Positions 21,984-27,756 of a stretch of DNA of 27,756 bases are shown piece by piece. The translations under genes and the position numbers were made by a program. Where the stretch lies: NCBI GenBank assembly GCA_015655035.1, contig JAATFS010000131.1, positions 1-27,756 on the forward strand, written 5' to 3'. Each line of letters starts with the position of its first letter. The first letter of the stretch is position 1. The notes below the pieces were generated by a model. It had not been told where the DNA came from and made no database searches. It was given only the letters and a program-made list of their open reading frames with translations. The DNA is from Lysobacterales bacterium (GTDB lineage Bacteria > Pseudomonadota > Gammaproteobacteria > Xanthomonadales > Xanthomonadaceae).

Positions 21984-24392
21984 ATGAAACCACGCAAGAC
22001 CCGCATCGCCACTGCCCTGGCCACACTGATGGCAGGTTCCTGCTTGCCGCAGGCATGGGCGCAGGACACCGCGCCCTCGCCTGAAGCGGACACACCCGCA
22101 GCATCGTCGCAGGCTCCCACCACGCTGTCCGACGTCGTTGTCACCGCGACTCGACGCGCGGTCAGCCTGCAGCAAGTGCCGATCAACATCTCGGCGGTGA
22201 GCGCGGCCCAGGTCGACGAGCTGAAGCTGGAGGACATCACCGACCTGACCCGTTTCGTCCCCGGCATCACCCAGATCGACATGGGCCCGCGTACCACCGG
22301 CGGCATCATCATCCGCGGCCTCAACGCCAACAACATCGCCAACGCCGACACCGGCGCGGTCGCCACCTACCTGGGCGAAACGCCGCTGTTCGTCGATTTC
22401 AAACTGTTCGACATTGACCGCGTCGAAGTGCTGAAAGGCCCGCAGGGCACGCTTTACGGCGCTGGCACCCTGGCCGGATCGGTACGCTACCTGCCCAACA
22501 AACCGGTACTGGGCCAGTACAGCAGCGAATTCACCTTGCGCGGCTACGGCGTCAGCCGCGCCCATGACCCGGGCTACCAGGGCCAGGCCGTGGTCAACCT
22601 GCCGCTGGGCCAGAGCGAGCGCTTCGCACTGCGCGTGGCCGCCGGCTACTACGACGATCCGGGCTTCATCGACTACCCGTGGGTGGTCAACACGCCCGGC
22701 ATTTCCAATCCTCAGCCGGACCTGTCCAATGCACAGGAGACCGCTGCCAACGTCCATCGGGCCAAGGACGTCAACGACGAGCGCACGCTCAGCTCGCGGA
22801 TCAGCCTGCTCGGCCAGCTCACCGACAACCTCACCGCCACCCTGACCTGGATGCACCAGGACAGCAAGACCCACGGCCAGCAATGGAGCCAGCTGGCGTC
22901 GGCCGGCAGCGGCCGCTACGAGGCCGGGCGCAGCATTGTCGAGCCGTACGAGCGCAGTGCCGACCTGCTCAGCCTGGAGTTCGATGCCGACCTCGGCTTT
23001 GCCGATCTGGTCTCTTCCACCTCCTACGCCCGCACCCGCTCCAACCAGGTGCGCGACCAGACCCCGTTGCTGCTCGACTTCGAGTACGGCTACGAGGAAT
23101 TCCCCAGCTTCACCGGCACCTCCACCGACCACGAGAGCCACAAGCAGTGGACCCAGGAGCTGCGCCTGGTGTCCAACGACGACGGCCCGCTGAACTGGCT
23201 GGTCGGCGCGTTCTACAACAAGTACGACGAGACCTACCACGCCGAGGAGAACGTACCCGGCTTTTCCAAGTGGGCCGTGGACCAGGGCTGGGACTGGATC
23301 ACCTACCGCCCGGACGACCTGGAGTACTGGAACGACCAGAAAACCGAATTCGAGGAGAAAGCACTCTTCGGCGAGATCGGCTACGCCATCACCGATGCCT
23401 GGCAGATCACCCTCGGAGGGCGCTACTTCCGGTACGAGCAGAGCGTGACCAATGGCACCGCATTGCCGCTGATCAACGCTTCGCTGGAGTTGGATCCAAC
23501 CCTGCGCACCACCTCCACCCGCGATAGCGGTTCGGTGTTCAAGTTCAACACCTCGTACCAGTTCAACGACGAGGTGATGGCCTACTTCACCTGGAGCCAG
23601 GGCTACCGCATCGGCGGCGTCAACAGCGTGGCGCCATGCCAGATGCCATTGGTGGATGGCATGCAGTACGTGTGCGCATTGCCGGACGAGCTGATCTACC
23701 AGCCCGACAAGACCACCAACAAGGAGCTGGGCATCCGCACCACCTGGCTGGGCGGCTACCTCAAGCTCAACGCCGCGGTGTTCCACATCGATTGGGACGA
23801 TGTACAAGTGGCCTCGACCACCACCTACGGCGCGGTCGGCATTACCGGCAACGGCGCGGCGGCGGTGTCCAAGGGCGGCGAACTGTCGTTCGAAGCCTAC
23901 CTGCCCTGGGGCTTCAGTCTGAGCGGCAACTACGCCTACACCGACGCCTACCTGACCAAGTCCGTGGCCGGCATCGTCAGCGACTTCTACGGCGATGCCG
24001 ACGGCGAGTCCGGCGACCGCCTGCCCGGCACGCCCAAGCAGACCCTCAGCCTGGCGCTGAACTGGACCCACCAAACGACCAGGGACTACGAACTGAGCGC
24101 CAACTACGCGGTGACTGCGCAAAGCGACGTCTACACCAAGGTCGGCAACCGCGCCAGCGGCGAAGTACTGCCGGGCTACGCCGTGCACCAGGCCTCGTTG
24201 GGCATCGGCAAGGACAACTGGCGCGTGTCGCTGTATGCCAACAACCTCTTCGACCGCTACGCGATCACCTCGGTGATGCAGGACACCAGCTACATCCGCA
24301 CGGTCGGCTCCAATGGCTTCGACACCCGACGCTATGCGCAGACGGTATTGCGGCCGCGCACGCTCGGGGTGGAGTTCAACGTCAAGTTCTAG
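21984..24392 (+). CDS. TonB-dependent outer-membrane receptor
   Basis: TonB-dependent receptors pull substrates across the outer membrane using energy from TonB-ExbBD. The 802-residue protein has a signal peptide (MKPRKTRIATALATLMAGSCLPQAWA-Q) and a TonB-box-like TTLSDVVVTATRR soon after the cut site. The plug follows (VPINISAVSAAQVDEL, RGLNANNIANADTGAVATYLGETPLF, DIDRVEVLKGPQGTLYGAGTLAGSVRYLP), then a 22-strand barrel rich in aromatic residues ending in the terminal Phe of GVEFNVKF. It resembles the FecA/FyuA-like or nutrient receptors of xanthomonads and sphingomonads; no ligand can be assigned. The conserved box upstream and the divergent sensor kinase suggest that its ligand is the substrate, or a source of the substrate, of the periplasmic ureohydrolases. 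Confidence 0.94.
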   Translation: MKPRKTRIATALATLMAGSCLPQAWAQDTAPSPEADTPAASSQAPTTLSDVVVTATRRAVSLQQVPINISAVSAAQVDELKLEDITDLTRFVPGITQIDMGPRTTGGIIIRGLNANNIANADTGAVATYLGETPLFVDFKLFDIDRVEVLKGPQGTLYGAGTLAGSVRYLPNKPVLGQYSSEFTLRGYGVSRAHDPGYQGQAVVNLPLGQSERFALRVAAGYYDDPGFIDYPWVVNTPGISNPQPDLSNAQETAANVHRAKDVNDERTLSSRISLLGQLTDNLTATLTWMHQDSKTHGQQWSQLASAGSGRYEAGRSIVEPYERSADLLSLEFDADLGFADLVSSTSYARTRSNQVRDQTPLLLDFEYGYEEFPSFTGTSTDHESHKQWTQELRLVSNDDGPLNWLVGAFYNKYDETYHAEENVPGFSKWAVDQGWDWITYRPDDLEYWNDQKTEFEEKALFGEIGYAITDAWQITLGGRYFRYEQSVTNGTALPLINASLELDPTLRTTSTRDSGSVFKFNTSYQFNDEVMAYFTWSQGYRIGGVNSVAPCQMPLVDGMQYVCALPDELIYQPDKTTNKELGIRTTWLGGYLKLNAAVFHIDWDDVQVASTTTYGAVGITGNGAAAVSKGGELSFEAYLPWGFSLSGNYAYTDAYLTKSVAGIVSDFYGDADGESGDRLPGTPKQTLSLALNWTHQTTRDYELSANYAVTAQSDVYTKVGNRASGEVLPGYAVHQASLGIGKDNWRVSLYANNLFDRYAITSVMQDTSYIRTVGSNGFDTRRYAQTVLRPRTLGVEFNVKF

Positions 24393-24400
24393 CGCGTGCC

Positions 24401-24449
24401 CGCCGCCGGCGATGTCGCCTGAGCATCGAGGCGACACCCGCTGGCGGCG
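24401..24449 (+). terminator. Double-stem hairpin after the TonB receptor gene
   Basis: The outer arms CGCCGCC (24401-24407) and GGCGGCG (24443-24449) enclose an inner stem GTCGCCT (24414-24420) with AGGCGAC (24429-24435). It begins nine bases past the stop codon. There is no T-tract, so it may be a weak terminator or an mRNA-stabilising element before the sulfotransferase gene. The rest of 24393-24589 shows nothing further. Confidence 0.4.
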
Positions 24450-24589
24450 AGCGCTTTCACACGACACAGGCGTCCAAGCTGAGCGATGCATTCCATGCAA
24501 CCGCCCAGAACCATCCCCGGCGCCTGCCCATTCGCTGCCCGCATGGGAAACTCGCCCCGACACGCCCACGTGCAACCACCCGCTCCGCC

Positions 24590-26179
24590 ATGACGACCAC
24601 GATGGACGCCTTCCCCGATCCGCTCGCCAACGACCGCCACCGGGCATGGGCCGCCTTCGAACGCGGCGACCACAGCGAACTGCAAGTGGTCTGCCAGCGC
24701 CTGATCGGCCATCCGGCCGGCGCCGCGCAGGGGCATTTCCTGCTCGGCATGAGCCAGACCGCCCGTGGCCGGCCCGATCTTGCACTACCGCATCTGCGAC
24801 AAGCCGCCGCGATGCAGCCAACGCCGGCCTGGCTGGCGCAGGTGGCGCGGGCCTTGGTCCAACTGAGGCGCGAACAAGACGCCATCGCCGCCGCCGACCA
24901 GGCCCTCGCACTGGGCCCGCGCGACGCGCTGACCCAGGACACGCTCGGCTGCGTGTACAGCCACAGCGGCCGCCACGCCCAGGCACTGCCATTGTTCCAA
25001 GCGGCCGTAGCGCAGCGCCCGCAGCAGCCGCAATACCTGTACAACCTGGCCAGCACGCTTGGCTTCCTGGGCCGCTTCGCCGAGGCCGAGCAACGCTACG
25101 AACAGATCCTGGCGATCGAGCCCCGGTTCGTGAAGGCGCATGCCGCACTGCCGGGCCTGCGCAAGCAGACCCCCGAGGCCAACCATGTCGCCCGGCTGGA
25201 AGCGCTGCTGCCCGACGCCACCGCCGATGAGTATCTGCACCTGGGCTATGCGCTGGCGCGCGAATACGAGGACCTGAAGCGCCACGACGATGCCTTTGCG
25301 GTACTGGCACGTATCAACCGCCGGCGCAAAGCCGAACTGGGCTACGACATCGGCCTGGACCGCGACAATGTTCAGCGCTTGATGCAACGCTTCGGCGACC
25401 CTGGCTACTTCCACGGCGAAGGCGATCCGGATCCCTCGCCGATCTTCGTGCTGGGCCTGCCGCGCACCGGCACCACCCTGGTGGACCGCATCCTGGCCTC
25501 GCATCCGCAGGTCGAATCGGCCGGCGAACTGCAGACCCTGCCGATCGCGCTCAAGCAGATGGCGGCGACACGTTCGCCGCTGGTGCTCGATCCGGAGACC
25601 ATCGATGCCGTGGCCAGACTCGATCCGGCCGCGCTGGGGCGACGCTATCTTGAGCAATGCGCTAGCCGGCGCAACGGCCGGCCGCGCTTCACCGACAAAC
25701 TTCCGCTGAACTTCCTGCACGCCGGATACATCGCCTGCGCCCTGCCGAATGCGCGCATCGTCTGCCTGCGCCGGCATCCGCTGGACAGCATCTGGAGCAA
25801 CTTCAAACACCTGTTCTCCACTCGCTTTTCCTACTACAACTATTCCTACGACCTGCTCGATGCGGCGGCCTACTACCTGCTGTTCGACCAGCTGATGGCG
25901 TTCTGGCAGCAGCGCTGGCCTGGTCGCATCCTGGAGGTGAGCTACGAGCAGCTGGTCGACGAGCAGGAACAGCAGACCCGGCGCCTGCTCGACCACTGCG
26001 GTCTGGAATGGTCACAACGCTGCCTGTCCTTCCACGAAAATACCGGCGCAGTCGCCACCCCCAGCGCGGCGCAGGTGCGCCAGCCGATCTATCGCAGCGC
26101 GCTGGCGCGCTGGCGCGCCTATGAAACCCAGCTACGACCGGTGATCGACTATTTCGAGCGCAACGGCATCGCGCTCTGA
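24590..26179 (+). CDS. TPR-containing sulfotransferase family protein
   Basis: The 529 residues contain tetratricopeptide-like helical repeats from about 20 to 200 (HFLLGMSQTARGRPDLALPHLRQAAAMQP, ALTQDTLGCVYSHSGRHAQALPLFQAAVAQRP, LYNLASTLGFLGRFAEAEQRYEQILAIEP). A Sulfotransfer_3-type domain follows, with the PAPS 5'-phosphosulfate loop FVLGLPRTGTTLVDR from residue 286 and the 3'-phosphate motif CLRRHPLDSIWSN from residue 392. The family moves sulfate from PAPS to a hydroxyl or tyrosine acceptor. There is no signal peptide, so it should be cytosolic. The ATG at 24590 was chosen because the long upstream extension of the frame is a shadow of the TonB receptor gene; an ATG at 24602 is also possible and neither has a clear Shine-Dalgarno. 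TonB receptor/TPR-sulfotransferase neighbours are common in related genomes (from memory). The acceptor is unknown. Confidence 0.88.
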   Translation: MTTTMDAFPDPLANDRHRAWAAFERGDHSELQVVCQRLIGHPAGAAQGHFLLGMSQTARGRPDLALPHLRQAAAMQPTPAWLAQVARALVQLRREQDAIAAADQALALGPRDALTQDTLGCVYSHSGRHAQALPLFQAAVAQRPQQPQYLYNLASTLGFLGRFAEAEQRYEQILAIEPRFVKAHAALPGLRKQTPEANHVARLEALLPDATADEYLHLGYALAREYEDLKRHDDAFAVLARINRRRKAELGYDIGLDRDNVQRLMQRFGDPGYFHGEGDPDPSPIFVLGLPRTGTTLVDRILASHPQVESAGELQTLPIALKQMAATRSPLVLDPETIDAVARLDPAALGRRYLEQCASRRNGRPRFTDKLPLNFLHAGYIACALPNARIVCLRRHPLDSIWSNFKHLFSTRFSYYNYSYDLLDAAAYYLLFDQLMAFWQQRWPGRILEVSYEQLVDEQEQQTRRLLDHCGLEWSQRCLSFHENTGAVATPSAAQVRQPIYRSALARWRAYETQLRPVIDYFERNGIAL

Positions 26180-26201
26180 GCGCGGACGATCCGCCGCTCA
26201 G
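26176..26201. terminator. Bidirectional hairpin spanning both stop codons of convergent genes
   Basis: CTGAGCGCGGA (26176-26186) pairs with TCCG-C-CGCTCAG (26190-26201) around a 3-nt loop, eleven pairs with one bulged C. The sulfotransferase TGA (26177-26179) lies in one arm and the urtE stop (26200-26198, minus strand) in the other, so it can act in both directions. There is no T-tract on either side. Confidence 0.55.
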
Positions 26202-26911
26202 ATCGCCAGCCGCGCCCGCACCTGGTCGCGCTCCATGTCGTCGCCCGCGCCGCGGGCGACGATCTCGCCACGCTCCATCACCAGATAGCCGTCGGAAAGT
26301 TCAGCGGCGAAGTCGTAGTACTGCTCGACCAGCAGAATGGTCATGCCCGGGCCGTTGCCGTCCAGGCCGCCGTCGGCCAATTGCCGCAGCACCTTGCCGA
26401 TGTCCTTGATGATCGACGGCTGGATGCCTTCTGTCGGCTCGTCCAGCACCAGCAGCGAAGGCCGGGCAGCCAGCGCACGCGCGATCGCCAGTTGCTGCTG
26501 CTGCCCACCGGACAGATCGCCGCCGCGCCGCTTCAGCATTTGCCCCAACACCGGAAACAGTTGCAACAACGCCTCCGGCAGCCGCGTGCCGGCCGGCTGG
26601 CTGGCCAACCCGATCTGCAGGTTCTCGGCCACGCTCAGGCGCGGATAGATCTCCCGCCCCTGCGGCACATAGCCAATGCCCATGCGCATCCGTTTCCAGG
26701 TCGGCAGCGCGGCGATCGAGCGCCCGTCCAGGCGGATATCGCCACCGCGCACCGGTACCAGTCCCATCAGGCTCTTCAGCAGCGTGCTCTTGCCCACGCC
26801 GTTGCGCCCCATCAGCACCGTGACCGCGCCGGGTTCGGCCACCAGGGCGACATCGCGCAGGATGTGCGAGCCGCCGTAGTACTGCTGGATGCCTTCGATC
26901 TCAAGCCGCAT
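26198..26911 (-). CDS. urtE: Urea ABC transporter ATP-binding protein UrtE
   Basis: UrtE is one of the two ATPases of the high-affinity urea importer UrtABCDE and sits on the inner face of the inner membrane. The 237 residues start MRLEIEGIQQYYGGSHILRD, which distinguishes UrtE from LivF. It has Walker A GRNGVGKS (35-42), MGIGYVPQGREIYPRLSVAENL, signature LSGGQ, Walker B LLVLDEP followed by TEGIQPSIIKDIG, and LLVEQ with Gln in the H-loop position, as usual in this family. A Gly-rich stretch GGLDGNGPG precedes the last strand and looks like a small insertion. It begins 3 bp after the urtD stop codon and ends within the convergent hairpin, so it is the last gene of the operon. Confidence 0.94.
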   Translation of the reverse strand: MRLEIEGIQQYYGGSHILRDVALVAEPGAVTVLMGRNGVGKSTLLKSLMGLVPVRGGDIRLDGRSIAALPTWKRMRMGIGYVPQGREIYPRLSVAENLQIGLASQPAGTRLPEALLQLFPVLGQMLKRRGGDLSGGQQQQLAIARALAARPSLLVLDEPTEGIQPSIIKDIGKVLRQLADGGLDGNGPGMTILLVEQYYDFAAELSDGYLVMERGEIVARGAGDDMERDQVRARLAI

Positions 26912-26914
26912 CGT

Positions 26915-27682
26915 TCATCGCCCCAGATAGACTTCGATCACGCGCGGGTCGGCCTGCACCTGCTCCAGCGGGCCTTCGGCCAGCACCCGGCCCTCGTGCA
27001 ATACCGTCACCTTGCGCCGTTGCCCATCGCCACCTTGCCCGGCGGCCAGCGTGGCGACGAACTGCATGTCGTGCTCGACCACCATCAGCGAATGCTTCCC
27101 GACCAGCGACAGGAACAGTTCTGCGGTGCGCTCGGTCTCCTCATCGGTCATCCCGGCGACCGGCTCGTCCAGCAGCAGCAGTTGCGGCTCCTGCATCAGC
27201 AACATACCGATCTCCAGCCATTGTTTCTGTCCGTGCGAAAGCGTGCCGGCGCGCGCGCCCGCCAGCGGCTGCAAGCGCACCTGCTCCAGCATCGCCGCGA
27301 TGCGGTCGGCCTGCGCGCTGTCCCGCCGCGCGAACATCGCCGCCAACACGCCGCGCTCGCCGCGCTGGCTCAGTTCCAGGTTCTCCCATACGCTCAGCTG
27401 CTCGTACACGGTGGGCTTCTGGAACTTGCGGCCGATCCCGGCCTGGGCGATCTGCGGCTCGCGCAGCCGCAGCAGGTCGACGTCGCCACCGAACCAGGCC
27501 TTGCCCGTGTCCGGCCGGGTCTTGCCGGTGATCACGTCCATCATCGTGGTCTTGCCGGCGCCATTGGGGCCGATCACGCAGCGCAGCTCACCGGCATCGA
27601 TGCTCAGCGACAGTGCGTTGAGCGCGCGGAAGCCATCGAAACTCACACCGATCGCATCCAGCTGCAGGATCACCGCCGTCAT
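26915..27682 (-). CDS. urtD: Urea ABC transporter ATP-binding protein UrtD
   Basis: UrtD is the second ATPase of the urea importer. The 255-residue protein has Walker A GPNGAGKT (38-45), the UrtD-typical MMDVITGKTRPDTG and GIGRKFQKPTVYEQLSVWENLELS, signature LSHGQ (148-152) with KQWLEIGMLLMQEP, Walker B LLLLDEP (168-174) followed by VAGMTDEET, and H-loop His204 (VVEHDMQFV). Between FVATLA and KVTVLHEGRVLAEG it carries an extra AAGQGGDGQR (about 213-222) that I do not expect in the family. Its ATG overlaps the urtC stop (ATGA) and it is followed at once by urtE. Confidence 0.94.
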   Translation of the reverse strand: MTAVILQLDAIGVSFDGFRALNALSLSIDAGELRCVIGPNGAGKTTMMDVITGKTRPDTGKAWFGGDVDLLRLREPQIAQAGIGRKFQKPTVYEQLSVWENLELSQRGERGVLAAMFARRDSAQADRIAAMLEQVRLQPLAGARAGTLSHGQKQWLEIGMLLMQEPQLLLLDEPVAGMTDEETERTAELFLSLVGKHSLMVVEHDMQFVATLAAGQGGDGQRRKVTVLHEGRVLAEGPLEQVQADPRVIEVYLGR

Positions 27683-27756
27683 CGCCGTCCCTTGCGCACC
27701 AGCCCCGCCAATCCATGCGGCAGCAGCAGCGTCACCGCAATGAACAGCGCGCCCAG
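27679..27756 (-). CDS. urtC: Urea ABC transporter permease UrtC, C-terminal end only
   Basis: The last 25 codons and the TGA of a reading frame entering from beyond the right edge are visible; the peptide LGALFIAVTLLLPHGLAGLV-RKGRR matches the end of the final membrane helix of UrtC (LFILVTLFLPxGLVGL in relatives). The stop codon overlaps the urtD ATG. The rest of the gene, and presumably urtB and urtA, lie outside the window. Identification rests on this short tail and its position before urtD. Confidence 0.8.
   Translation of the reverse strand: MGALFIAVTLLLPHGLAGLVRKGRR

Noticed and set aside
21873..25310. Very long open frame (1145 codons) on the minus strand opposite the TonB receptor gene
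   Set aside because: Composition is Arg/Gly/Ala/Val-rich without family motifs, and the opposite strand encodes a full receptor with signal peptide and barrel terminus. It is a high-GC shadow, as are the long frames antisense to parE (2883-4724), ureC (7093-8940) and pyrG (844-2391).
1..27756. Genomic island boundaries, insertion sequences, integrase, CRISPR or tRNA genes
   Set aside because: No transposase-like or integrase-like protein, tRNA-like cloverleaf, or regularly spaced repeats were visible. The accessory character of 5156-26179 is inferred only from gene content.

Overview
The window is about 27.8 kb of high-GC DNA from a Gram-negative bacterium. The pyrG-kdsA order, the KdsA sequence and a dispersed hairpin repeat (608-641) point to the Xanthomonadaceae/Lysobacteraceae (Lysobacter, Luteimonas or Xanthomonas relatives). 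That assignment is inference; no rRNA or other phylogenetic marker was compared.

Layout. (1) 1-4874 is housekeeping DNA: kdsA (truncated by the window start), pyrG, a small exported Ala/Lys/Glu-rich protein with a clear terminator, and the divergent parE. (2) 5156-10840, plus strand, is a complete urease operon, ureD-ureA-hupE/ureJ-ureB-ureC-ureE-ureF-ureG, with most genes overlapping or nearly touching. (3) 10882-17232, minus strand, holds three paralogous exported ureohydrolases (agmatinase/arginase fold, each with a Sec signal peptide). Between them lie a membrane-anchored PpiC-type prolyl isomerase and a second, larger HupE/UreJ-type membrane protein. (4) 17336-21729, minus strand, is a two-component system: an 1153-residue protein fusing a whole NCS1 (purine-cytosine permease type) transporter to a hybrid histidine kinase, translationally coupled to a receiver-PAS-LuxR response regulator. 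(5) 21984-26179, plus strand, encodes a TonB-dependent receptor and a TPR-sulfotransferase. (6) 26198-27756, minus strand, is the 3' end of a urea ABC transporter operon (urtC partial, urtD, urtE).

How the parts may work together (inference). A guanidino or related compound would cross the outer membrane through the TonB receptor. Periplasmic ureohydrolases would cleave it to urea plus an amine, Urt would import the urea, and nickel urease would release ammonia and CO2. The permease-kinase would sense the compound and drive the LuxR-type regulator. Two observations support one regulated system. First, a conserved box (TACGTCA...CCCATRCC) lies in front of two ureohydrolase operons and the TonB receptor, each time exactly 39 bp from a -10-like hexamer; a fourth copy sits between ureD and ureA. 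Second, one ureohydrolase has lost two metal ligands and is translationally coupled to an intact paralog, as in the active/inactive subunit pairs of nickel metformin hydrolase. The substrate cannot be read from sequence.

No tRNA, rRNA, CRISPR array, transposase or integrase was seen.
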